64,000 nt of DNA from NCBI GenBank assembly GCA_022419385.1, contig JAJUBI010000005.1, positions 3,038,001 to 3,102,000 of the forward strand, written 5' to 3'. Source of the DNA: Paraconiothyrium sp. Pb-2020 (taxonomy: Eukaryota > Ascomycota > Dothideomycetes > Pleosporales > Didymosphaeriaceae). The notes beneath the pieces were generated by a model. The model was not told the origin of the DNA. It worked only from the letters and a program-made list of their open reading frames with translations, and made no database searches. Shown here piece after piece: positions 1 through 10,268 of the stretch (the stretch's first letter is position 1; each line of letters opens with the position of its first letter). The position numbers and the translations under genes are program-made.

Positions 1-241
1 CAAATGTGAGAGAAGAAGAGGGAGGCGGAAGGCAGACTGTGTCTGAGTTTGGGGCGAGAATCTTAGGCAGCTTCACCATCAACACACCTGTCCTTCCTGC
101 CATCATCGCGGACTTGGCAAGCACTACTCGTATTTGTGGGCCGGTCACGTGGCGTTTTCGCGAGCGCCTACCACAGTTCACCACCAATCAAGAGCTGCAT
201 TGCACAACTTCACCAAAACACGCAGTTGACTCGTGCCAATT

Positions 242-757
242 ATGGCAGCAGACTCCTCAAGATTAAAGGCCACCGTGTTTGTAGGTGGTCTCGACCATGC
301 CGTGACGCAGCAAACCCTTTACCACGCCTTCCTGCCGTTTGGCGACATCGTAGAAGTCAACCTGCCGAAACCGGAAGCCCCATCCTCGAGCGATCCACAC
401 AGAGGATTCGGCTACGTTGAGTTCGAGTCGGCGGGGGATGCAACGGACGCTATCGACAACATGGACAGGAGCGAGCTTTATGGTCAGGTCATAAAGGTTG
501 CAGCCGCTAAGCCCCAGAAAGATGCAAGTGAAGGTCTCGGTAGCAAGACAGCCATTTGGGAGCAGGTTTGTTATACTCGTTATTATTGATATGAATCTGT
601 GCTAACACAGATGTAGGAGGGCTGGATAGCAAAACATGCTGTGAGCGAAGAAGATCGCCAAGCAGCTCAGCAGGCGCCGGAAGCTTCAGAAGAGGGTCCA
701 TTGGATCCCATGCAAGGACTCGAGGGACTCGACGAGGCAGGTCCAAAGCCAGCTTAA
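242..757 (+). CDS. RRM protein related to the RNA-binding half of cyclophilin E
   Basis: Two exons, 242-565 and 617-757, joined in phase 0 across a 51-nt intron (donor GTTTGT, branch CTAAC at 602-606, acceptor TAG at 614-616), give a 154-residue protein. Residues 8-90 form one RRM: RNP2 is VFVGGL and RNP1 is RGFGYVEF. The fold matches the N-terminal RRM of PPIE-type cyclophilins, including the stretch AIDNM and the WEQEGW segment after the domain. The peptidyl-prolyl isomerase domain is absent, so this is a stand-alone RRM. A role in pre-mRNA splicing is inferred from the family only. The tail (about 45 residues) is acidic and low in complexity. The start at 242 is the first ATG in frame; the frame upstream offers only GTG. 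The acceptor at 610 was rejected because it brings an immediate stop. Confidence 0.88.
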
Positions 758-1225
758 ATCCCACTTTCTCTTAACTTCACTTGATCACCTGGAACTATTG
801 TATGTCTGGAAATGGACGGGCGCCACGGACGATGGGACTTTGGGTTAAGATACCATATTCTAATTTTTTAGCCTTTGATTGCTGCCCTACAAGTTACAAC
901 ATTCTTTTTCATGTGATCGACAGCTGATGTACCTCCTACATGCGACGCTGTCTGTAAAGGTATTGCTCAAAGCAACACAAATGTGGATCTGATCGCTGTT
1001 CTTCAAGTTCAGCGTCAGTTGCTTGACTGCCTTAGGATATCACACCACACCATAATAAATCTTTCACGGAATGCAATGAATTTGCGTTTGTATATGCCAG
1101 ACATACGAAAGTGATGTTTGATTCTCTAGCACGATGCCAACCTCCCTGGTCTTGAAATTTGTACAAAGGGCGGTGCCCTCGCCCAACTACCCCCTCCAAT
1201 ATTGCGTATAACTAGTCCTACCCGT
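758..1225. other. Convergent intergenic spacer
   Basis: This is the shared 3' region of the RRM gene (+) and the MLRQ gene (-). No open frame with coding character was seen on either strand. An AATAAA-like AATAAATC at about 1053 could serve as a polyadenylation signal for the RRM transcript. Confidence 0.5.
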
Positions 1226-1746
1226 CTAGTTCCCAGCCTGCCTCTTGAGGCGGAGCGTCTTGTCGACCATGAGCTTCCGGCCGAGCGAGAAGATGGCGGC
1301 ACCAACGGCGATGCTGTGAAGTGTCAGCCCACACCAGAAACTGGGTAACCGATGAACGGAAAAGCTTACGCAAGGACAACACCTGCGGCCCATTAGCTGT
1401 TGTTTCCCAGCATATAGTGAAGAGGCAAACTTACCGAGAGGAATCAACTCAGCAGGGATCTTCTTGAGCTGGCGTAGGCGTTGGGAGACGCCGTGAGCTA
1501 CGGCAACCCGGTTAGATCAGATCTTCGCGCTCTGATCCTGGCTTTAGCGGGTCAATTGCTTACCAGATTGCTCCTCCTTCTGCGCAGAGTTAGTTGCAAC
1601 GTTGAGCGGGAGAAATAGAAGCTTGGTCAACGCACAGGGACGGGCTTCATCATGCGCGCCGTTTGCCGCATGTACATCGGCGCACTCTGGCGCATGAACA
1701 TCATCCGGGTGGGCTGCATGGCCCTGACGGTGGTGGCCTTGAACAT
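1226..1746 (-). CDS. NADH-ubiquinone reductase MLRQ / NDUFA4-type respiratory subunit (B12D family)
   Basis: Five exons on the minus strand: 1746-1636, 1579-1564, 1497-1435, 1382-1370 and 1313-1226. The four introns (52-66 nt) all have GT-AG ends. The 96-residue product has a basic, Met/Arg-rich mitochondrial presequence (about residues 1-37), then the family core IPAELIPLG, a single membrane helix (VVLAIAVGAAIFSLG) and the signature DKTLRLKRQ. Exons 2 and 4 are microexons of 16 and 13 nt; without exon 4 the helix falls out of frame, which is why I include it. NDUFA4-like proteins were first placed in complex I and are now assigned to cytochrome oxidase in animals; which applies here is unknown. 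The gene is divergent from COX12, with 282 bp between start codons. The splice model rests on phase and family similarity, not on transcripts. Confidence 0.85.
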
Positions 1747-2028
1747 GTTTAAGGTATCGAGCAGAGTCGTAGAGTGGAGATTTCGCGTGCAGCGTGTGGT
1801 CGGTGTCGTCGGTTGGGGAGCAAGTCAAACGTCACACGTCGTTCGAGGACGCAGGAGCTCCAGGGCACGCACGCAAAACGCCGAGCCGCTAAACCGACAA
1901 AGCGCAATCGAACCACTCCTCACTGGCAGCACGTCCGATTGCTAACCTCACCTCACACTCGTCACTACTCTCCGCGCAGCCATTGCCCTCCGCACCGCAC
2001 CCAAAACACCCGCGTAACCACCGCAACC
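1747..2028. promoter_or_regulatory. 282-bp bidirectional promoter between MLRQ and COX12
   Basis: The two start codons face away from each other and are separated by 282 bp, so both promoters must lie here. The COX12 side (about 1935-2025) is C-rich and pyrimidine-biased, as is usual just upstream of fungal start codons. No TATA box is evident. Coordinated control of the two respiratory genes is an inference. Confidence 0.6.
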
Positions 2029-2511
2029 ATGTCCGACGAGGAGACCGAGACCAAGCCCTTCAAGTTTGTCACTGGTACGCGCCGCGTCGCCCGCACACAT
2101 GCTAAGCTATGCTAACAAGACCGCAGCTGGTACGCCACCCACGGAGCTCCTGCGAAGCTCCTCGCAGCTCCCTCCAAGCTTCGCATATACTTGCGAGGAG
2201 CTGGAGATGTCGTGACTATAGTACAGCTAACGGAATGGCCCAGGCTTCGACGCCCGCTTCCCGAACCAGAACCAGACCAAGCACTGCTGGCAGAACTACG
2301 TCGACTACCATAAGTGCATCACCGCCAAGGGCGAGGATTTTGCGCCCTGCCGCCAGGTACGCAGCCTTCGCTTCCGGGCACGCATTTGACATTGACGCTA
2401 ATGTGTGGGCAGTTCCTCCTGGCCTACCGATCGCTCTGCCCCAGCGGCTGGACACAGCGATGGGACGACCAGCGTGAGAAGGGCATCTTTCCGTGCAGGC
2501 TTGACCAGTAG
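2029..2511 (+). CDS. COX12: Cytochrome c oxidase subunit 6B (Cox12)
   Basis: Exons 2029-2074, 2127-2129, 2244-2356 and 2413-2511 give an 86-residue protein; leaving out the 3-nt exon still keeps the frame and loses one alanine. Both cysteine pairs of the Cox12/COX6B coiled-coil-helix fold are present: HCWQNYVDYHKC (C-x9-C) and PCRQFLLAYRSLC (C-x10-C). The protein is soluble, is folded by the Mia40 pathway, and sits on the intermembrane-space face of complex IV. The third intron (2357-2412) interrupts the second cysteine motif. Introns 1 and 2 each have their own donor (GTACGC), branch point (GCTAAC) and acceptor, leaving CTG between them. Many fungal orthologues read VTAG at this point, which agrees with inclusion of the 3-nt exon. 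Length is normal for the family. Confidence 0.92.
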
Positions 2512-3412
2512 ACACTTCGCAGCCTACGCTGCGCGCAACAGAAGACGGATTTTTTAGGCTGGAACCCGTGGATCGTGGATCACGAATTGGACACAAGAAT
2601 AGAGTTTCCTCTGTATCATAACACTCGAGAAAGCAACAACAGCAACCCAATCTTGATCGATCCTATCTGTCGCATTTCAACCGGGCTTTGAGTAGACTAG
2701 TAGTCATTACACGCACTTCATTACTTCGTGATGCGACGCTTGCATCGCTTGACAGGTATTCTCCGCCTGCACCATGCAGTGCAGGCTATGCTCCGTCCCG
2801 TCTTATCCAGCACAAGTCCAACCCCTTATGCTCATTCGAGCCCCTCTGTGCGAAAAGGTATCATGCAAATAAACGACAACACATCACTATCCAACAGGAC
2901 CAGCCCAGCCCAGCCAATCCAAGCCCTTCCCTCCCGAATTCCTGGTCCCCCAGATCACTACGCAGCACGCGAAAAAGCCACACCAGCCGTCATCATCGAG
3001 CATGCATGGCAGCGTGAAATCTTGCCTCCCGGAGGGTATCGCGTTCGCTATGTACGCCGCGCGCCTCGCTCAGATGCGCATGTAGCTCGTGCCCTCGACC
3101 TGGTAGTCCTGCACGGGCGGCAGGTGCGGGATGGGCAGGGACAATCTCGCTGCGAGAAACACCACCTTTTAGTGCACGCTCTGCATTTCTGTCATGTCGG
3201 CAAATGAGGAAATGATCTCAAGAAGACTAATGAACACACCGTCGTGGCGTTTTTGTCGAAAGAAACAGAGAAATAACAAGCAGTAGCAAGCGGGAATGAA
3301 CACCGGTGCATTGCTGGACGGGTGGCGTCGAGGGCTAGCGTACGGTACGAGAATAGAAGTCGTACAAGAAAGCAGGGGGTTCTATCAAGCAAGTACGGTA
3401 AGAACGGAGGCA
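2512..3412. other. Spacer between COX12 and the RasGEF gene
   Basis: About 900 bp between two convergent genes. A 159-codon open frame on the plus strand (2728-3207) has no recognisable domain and no coding-like composition. On the minus strand a short stretch ending at a TGA near 3082 reads LSLPIPHLPPVQDYQVEG, which looks protein-like, but I found no convincing upstream exon or start. I leave both uncalled. Confidence 0.4.
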
Positions 3413-6400
3413 CTAACGCTCTCGCCACCAGCTGGCAAATTTCTTCTTCTCGCCTGCGCCTGCGGCCTCGAGGCTAAGACTGCGGTCATAAAGTTCCTAG
3501 AAGCGCAACACATTAGCTTCTTTTCCACGAAATACGATGAGTAAAGCAAGACTCACCTCCTCGTCCTTCATGATCTTGATGTCGAGGAGAAGGTTCTTGA
3601 TCTCGTCGTTCTGTCGCCACGTCGGGTACGGTGTTCCCTGTGCTCGTTGAACTCTCACAATCACGTCGCCCATGAGCTCGAATTTCTTCCAATTAATGCG
3701 CTCTTTACCTGTGACGCCCCCCGGGGGTGCCTCTCTTGAATTTCGGTTTCCGGCCGCACCGAGAGATACGCTGGTTCCGGGATGAGGCGTGAACACCTCG
3801 GGTTGCTTAGTCTTGTCAGTTACAAATGTCGCGTTACCTTCCGACGCCGTTACTAGATCTCGTCGGTGCAGAGGTAAGTATGGCAGGCGTTCTCTTGCGC
3901 TATTGTCCCATGCTAGTCGGTAGCACTTGTAGGATTGCGATTGGCCCATGAGGATTTCGAGCTTCATAAAGTCTAGATTCGCCTGTTGGGGAACGAGTTC
4001 CCTGGTGGCTGCGAGGCGGTGCACTGCGGTACTATTGATACCGGCTAGAACAGCCCCAAGAGAATTGTAGTTGTTCAATTTTCGCAGCTCACGGGCTACC
4101 TTCATCCACTTCTCGAGCATGAGAGCACGATGCCGGTGCTTGTCTCGCATGAGGATGTAGTGTTGAACAAGGAAATGGACGTGGTTGAAATGGTCCGTCA
4201 TCCGTGTAACATTCTCCAAGCTCTTAAATCTCTTCTTCTCTTCCGCGCTCATGCTCACGTGCCGGACCAAATCACGAGGTCGGATTGACGAGAACATGAT
4301 CCAGTCGATTCTCGTCAATTCTTTGGCTATGGCTTCTTCGGTTTCCTCCATGAACTGACGCCATTGAAGCTTTGTTAGTGGCTTTATCGGATTCGGAACA
4401 AGATGCCTCGCTAATCGCTCGTTCATCTCGACTTGGTGAAGTAGTGTCTGCGTTGAACTGGTGGTTCCTGTTGTTCCCTGTGTTGATCGCGAGTGTCCAG
4501 TCATGCTGCTCCGCGCAATCGATAACCGTTCCGACGACATGGACATATGCCCAAGCGCTTTGGTAAAATCGTCGTCATCCGAGTCCTCGTCCAGGACAGT
4601 GTGGAAGGTCGGGATCTGCTCATTCTGAGCACGAAGACGATCGCTGCATGCCCATTCTGTGTCATCATCTTCCGTAATAGCCTCGTAATCGTGCAGTATT
4701 TCTGCCGCTGCAACAGCAAATTCGCGATTACCAGCGAGGGCAGTGGCAAATCTCCGTAGTGTGCGTCTGGTTGAAGGATAGGCAAAGTCTCCGGGGTAGT
4801 GACTTGTCCATTGTTGCATGATGGTGAGGTAACGTAATTGCGCTATGATTCGGAGTACGGGGGGTGACCTCCTCCTGAGTGCCTCAAATCGTTTCAAGAT
4901 CGCTTCAAGCAATTGTCCTGGTGTTGCAAATTTCCTATAAAGAGCAAGGAACATGTGCACGAACTTCGTATCCTTCTTGTCCATGGGCTGCGCGAGGAGT
5001 CGATCCACAAGCTGATCGAACGTATATCCGTTCTCGTCCGAGGGGAGCTCACAGGCCAGGGTGTCTCTATCGGAGGCTTGGCCATCAGAATCATTAGATT
5101 CATACGTGGGTGATTCTTCTTCGAAGTTGAAGAAGGTCTTGTTGGATTCGCTTGCTTTGTATCGGTGACCTTTGACTTCAGCAGAACTTGGTCGTAATCT
5201 TGTCGAAAATTCAGAGTTGGCGCGTTCATGTTTACGATCCCATGGATCTCTGGCAGTGCTGGATCTCACTGCTGAGGAATTTGCTCGTCGGCGAGCCATT
5301 GATGCTTGTGACCGAGCTATCTCGACTGTCAATAACGAACGTGGATGGAATGAGGCATATCAAAATGTGAGCAGCGCGACTAGATTCAAAAGACACATGC
5401 GGATGGTGTCTACGGGGTTTACATGGCATGTGAAATAAGGTTTACACTCACGTCGCTTAGAGGAAATTACTGCACGCGTAATCACGGACAAGCAGCCTCG
5501 GTACGCGTCAGGCGAGGCCTCAGATGTCTGAAACGTATTCACTTCGCCCAAAAAGGTTTTCGCCTTTTTCTCCACAACTGCAGGTTCGACTTTACGATGG
5601 GCGGGGTGATGGTCGCATTTGCACCCGACTAGTACGAATGGAAGTCCCGATCGGGATAACAGGCCTAACACGAGCCTTTAGCATGATGTGCCCAATGTTC
5701 GACAAACAAGCAGCCTCTGACCTAATACCTCTGGCACGCGTGCCAGGCTCTGTTCGCTGGTGACATCATAGATGGTGATAGCACCGTCAATTCGGGGTGT
5801 CACTAAATCTTCGAAGGTATCTGGCCATTTGATGAAGTTTTGGTCTCGAACCTGCACGTCGTTGATTGACATTTCGAGAAATCGCACAACGTATAGTCCG
5901 CCGTCAATGGTCATCTTGCGCGTGCAGACTGCGCCTGGACCAGCATTGGGCAGATTGAGGGCGTGGCGTATGAAGGTGGACTTGCCAGAGCCGCGGGCAC
6001 CCAGTACAGCAACGTTGATGTCCTGCATGGACGCGGAGTCGCTGGTGCCGGACTACACGATTGCGTCAGTGCTGCAGCTACGCGAGTTTCGAAACCCCAA
6101 AAAGCAACTTACACCTGCAGATGGAGCGGACGATCGCGGGCTGGGAGGGGCGTCCATTTGCAGCGGATGGCGGCCTTTGAGATTCGTGGGGGAGAGGGGC
6201 CCCTCGGTGTCGGAGGACGAGTCCACGGAGCTGGAGGATATCTCGAGCTTGGTGGGCTGGACGGCGTCGGGGAAGTGGTATCGCTGGAAGAACTCGTCGC
6301 CGGCAATCTCCCAGTCCTCGGCCCCTTCTCCCAGGCTGCCCATGGCATCGTCGTCTTCGGTCCCATGGTGGTGATTCTTGGGTATCATGGGCGCCGAGTG

Positions 6401-6625
6401 GGCGCGGTTCTTGAGGTTGGGGGGTCGCAGGCCTAGGGCGCCAGCTCCAGCTCCGGCTCCAGCAGCAGCGCGGGCGGACTGGGCCGACTCCTTGCGCGGG
6501 GACTCCATCTGCTGAGCACTCTTCGCCTTCTCGCTGCGGCCGGAGGTGCTCCTGTGCTCGGTCGGCGGTGGTCTGGCGCCCCGACTCTGCCCAGCAGCAC
6601 TCGGAGGCTTCGCTGACGGCGGCAT
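3413..6625 (-). CDS. Ras guanine-nucleotide exchange factor with N-terminal Ras-like domain
   Basis: Five exons: 6625-6113, 6052-5722, 5664-5452, 5325-3557 and 3496-3413, 969 residues. Residues 1-170 are disordered and rich in Ser/Pro/Ala. Residues about 180-350 resemble a small GTPase: the P-loop is GARGSGKST, and LVGCKCD stands at the NKxD position. The DxxG switch-II motif is not recognisable (RFLEMS at that place), so GTP hydrolysis is doubtful. A RasGEF_N domain follows (NGYTFDQLVDRLL at its start), then a CDC25-type RasGEF catalytic domain (LTKLQW, RIDWIMFSS, NYNSLGAVLAGI). The C-terminus ends WWRER. The protein should load a Ras protein with GTP at the membrane. The donor of intron 2 (GTCAGA) is unusual but is the only one that keeps the phase. 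This is separate from the longer Cdc25/SH3 architecture; the exact orthologue is not settled. Confidence 0.9.
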
Positions 6626-8207
6626 GGTGGCACAGGGCGGTGAGCGGGCTCAGCAGCAGACAGGTCTGGGGGGCGGCGGTGCGATGTGTGCGACTTGGTG
6701 GCTGCTGTGGACGGCGTGTGACAGCGAGCCACTGGCGTCTAGGAGCGGGAGCGGGGCTCGACTGCCGGGGACATTGGAAGCACTGCTTCTTCGGGGGAGT
6801 CTGGTCGGTATGCTCTAGGGAGGCACGTAATGGAGGAGCAACCAGCGCGGCGGGGGAGGTTTGAGGCGGGGACGGGCACCGGGGGATGGTAGCGGTACGG
6901 TGCTATGGCTTACTGCAGCACGGACGCTACATGTGCACCGGCCCACTGCGAGTACGCGAGCAGGACCATGTCTTCGACGTCTGTGTAGGCAACGCTCGTC
7001 TCCAGCCGCCCCCGACAGCCTCGCAGCGCCCGCGCGCTCTCGTCTAGAGGGTGCACTGCTCCTTGTCGGGCCGTTGCGGAGACGCTGGTTGGGCGGGCAG
7101 CAGATGGCCTGCAACAAGATCCAGAAGCGGCAGTTGTCCACTAGCACTGGACCTAGGCATGCGGCATCTTGTCTCAACAACTCGTCTGGACGCCTCGCAA
7201 CTCACGGAGAGGGTGCCTCGGGCAAGACCTGGTCAACACAGCTTGGCCTGGGCCGTGACCGTTTGAGCTCCATGCGCGGGTACCCGTTGCAGTCGGACAA
7301 TTGCAGAGGCAGGGTCCTCCCCCACATCCCCTACCAACCCCATGCATCATATTGTCTATACTTCAAACCACGGGCCTGCTGCTCTGTATAGAACGCGACA
7401 CTCTACTGCGTATGAGGTAGGTGACGGAGCTTCTGTCGGGCCCTTCTTCCCAATCGACTTCACACGCACGTAGCAGCCTCGTCGTATGCCAACTTCACCA
7501 CCCCACGCTTTCGCTTGCCCTTCCTTTGTGGACCCTTGTGCGGCACGGTCGATGTATGCACGCGCGGGTGAGCCCTCTTCTCTCCGGCGTGTTGGACCAT
7601 CTGGAGCCCAGCCGAGTGTGAACCTTCGGTGCCGATCCGCTCGGAGCATGCCAATGGTATGATGCGTATGGCTTGCACGTGTTTCGGGTCGGGTCGTGCC
7701 TTGTGAAAGCATGGCTTCAGCTCCTCACCGCCTCGACAAGCTGAGGCTGAAGAGCCTTTTGGTGTGTCGCGTGCCAATGTCCACTTGTGCACATGAAACG
7801 AATCGCTTTAGATTAGAAGATGCATCGTGCGGTACCGTCTCGTGAGGATTTAGTCCTTCTGCGTACCGCACCCACCGTCCCATGCCCGAAAGCCAGCTCC
7901 AGTCTGAAGTAGCTCCTGCCTTGCGTACAAAGCTTCTCCCTTTGACAGTGAGAATCGGATACCTTAACAGTTGGCACGCAGGCAAGGGATCCGTTTGGAA
8001 AACTAGACTTTGTAGAAGAGCCACTCGTGGAACGCTGTATTGGTCATGCAATTTCAAATTGTTTATCGTAATGTCCTCCCACTTGTTCTCCTTCTGTTTG
8101 GCAGGAGATATACACATGTTGCCCCTTGTTCGTGATTCATCTTATGCGCAATCGTCTAGCTTTCTAGCCCTCCAAGCACATGGCGTATCGAAGCGCTATG
8201 TATACCA
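6626..8207. other. Upstream region of RasGEF and 3' region of the serine-rich gene
   Basis: About 1.6 kb, GC-rich near 6630-7330. Several open frames of 60-130 codons overlap on both strands, are Arg/Pro/Ser-rich and have no recognisable domain; they look like by-products of base composition. I see the RasGEF promoter and leader here and nothing else I can support. Confidence 0.4.
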
Positions 8208-10268
8208 TTAAGCTTTCCGGATCAGCCCGCAAAGAAATCCCCTCGATCTCTTCTTCTTCTTATCCTGCCCTTCCTCAACTAGTTCTCTCTCCCTCTTTTC
8301 CTCAAGCTCATTCGCCCGCCGTACTCTCTCCTGTATCTTCTCTCGTGCAATTCGTCTATCTTCTTCTTCTTTGAAACATCTTCTAGCCGTGTCACGAACA
8401 CCTGCCGGTGACATTACTCTCTTGTCCGGGTTCTCGCGGTAGATGACATCGTCTTTGTCTGCAACCTTTTGTATATGTACAGCAGATACCCTTGGTTGGG
8501 ATCCACTTCGCGTGCGAAAATGCCCGGGTGATGCAATGGGGCTCTGTGGCACAAGCAATTCGTGTGAATATATCGCTTGAGCGATGAGTTGCGATCCGAG
8601 GAAGGCATGAGACATCGAAGGTGGAGGTATATTGGTCTCAACACGTGCCTGGAGAAGTGCTGGACATGGTTCCGGGCTGCTCGTAACGGGATTCTGCCGC
8701 AGGGGGTGGTCAAGAGACCTGGTGTAAGTTATCGATGAGGATCGCTGAGATGGCTTGCTTGGGCTTGAAGAGACGCTGGACTTTGTTGACGATGATGAGC
8801 GTGTTGAATTAGACGAAGTTTGTAGAGAGCTAGAGGATCGAGGAGCTGCCAGTGGTCGTTCTGCCATGGCGAAGCTTAGAACTGAGTTCGAGGACGCTGA
8901 ACGCATCACTGGGACTACTCCACGGTTGATGAGTTTGCTATGAGTGTTCCATCGTGGGTCAGACGTTGCAGAAAGGGTTCTGCGTAGCATGGATTGCGGG
9001 GCTGTGCCGTCTGTGTTGCAGGTTGCCATGTCCTGGAAAACGTGCCCATCAACAATGCTACCATTGACCTGTCTCCCGTCTCTACTGTGACTGTTTCGGC
9101 GTGATGAATGGGTACTTTTAGGCTGAATGAGCGAAGGCAGCTGCGAATAGTAGCGAGATTGCTGAGCAATGAGGTCGTCAGCTTTTGCGGTCCGGACTGG
9201 TGTTGCCGTCGGAAGCGTTGAAGCACTCCCTATGGCTAGGCCAAGATGTTCTCTCGTACGTCGAGCATTCGCTTCGATGAGCGCTCGGTCGCGTCTGGCA
9301 AGCTCTCTTTCTCGTCGCGCGTTCCACCCTCCTGCTTGATGCTCTGTCCCACGTGATACACTCTTGGACTTCTTTCTTCCAGACCGGTTCCAGCCGGATG
9401 CTGGTAATGGTGAGTCCGCCTGGGGCATGAGCTGTTTCGATAATTCACCTTCAGCGACCGGAGACAGAGAACGGCCTCGCGTTTCGAATGATAGAGGCAT
9501 AGAACGGCGCCTAGGATTATGCCGTGCGTTACCTTGCGAGTTATTAGGAGCTGTTCCTAAGCTGTACACTGTAGGGATAGCCGATGAACTTATTGGTCTC
9601 GCTAGGGAACCTGTGTAGTCATGTTGACTGACGGGGCTTTGGATCGGCAGGCTTCGCCTACGACTGTTGCTCAAATGCCTCGAATGCTTCGATCCTACGT
9701 TTAGTGGATTGCAATAGGTGGTAGTGTCATTGTTCGTCCATAACAAGGAGCTCGTATAACCTTGCGTTATTGGGTGTTGAGGTGCGAACTCGCTGATGGT
9801 TTGAAGTGTTTTCCGTGACTGATTTGGCATGTGCCCATCTGTTTTCTGGTCAGCACCTCGTCGACACTTAGGAGGTGGCTTCTGCAAAGGCATCATTGAG
9901 TGAATGTTGGACCGTAGAGCATGTGCGAACAAGCTGTGCACAAGTGCTGGAGACAAGAAGGTTGCTACGGAGCAAGGTTACCTCGGATCGAGGTGGACCC
10001 TGAACAAGGGTAGGGGAAAAGATCGAAAATAGGATTTATGATTCTGCAATGGCGGTAATGTGGTGCCGTTTCCTTGGGATGGCGAGAAGGACGAAGGCAG
10101 GGATAGGATTCCTACATACCGCTTGGTGGGTCGTTCTTCAATTCGAATTGCGGGATATCCGCGGACGATACCGCCGAAGGGGTGAGCGCGTGGTCTCTCG
10201 GAAGCATGGCTACGTGTTTGTGGTATTGGTGTCACAGTCCTTGCGTGCGATGGTTTCTGCAGATCCAA
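8208..10268 (-). CDS. Serine-rich disordered protein with basic coiled-coil C-terminus
   Basis: The main frame, 9933-8208, is a long uninterrupted minus-strand frame. The first in-frame ATG in it is at 9896. A likely first exon, 10268-10120, begins with ATG and is coding-like; it joins in phase to 9933 through a 186-nt intron (donor GTATGT, acceptor CACAG), giving 624 residues. The protein is mostly low-complexity: polar, Ser/Arg-rich, with a long serine run near the middle (about residue 420 in the spliced form). The last 90 residues are charged and predicted helical (DRRIAREKIQERVRRANELE), followed by a Lys/Arg patch (KKKKRSRG) and a short hydrophobic end (FLCGLIRKA). No known domain was recognised and I assign no function. 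If the first exon is wrong, translation would start at 9896 and yield about 562 residues. Confidence 0.6.

Noticed and set aside
2728..3207. 159-codon plus-strand frame between COX12 and RasGEF
   Set aside because: No domain, no splice support, lies in a convergent 3' region.
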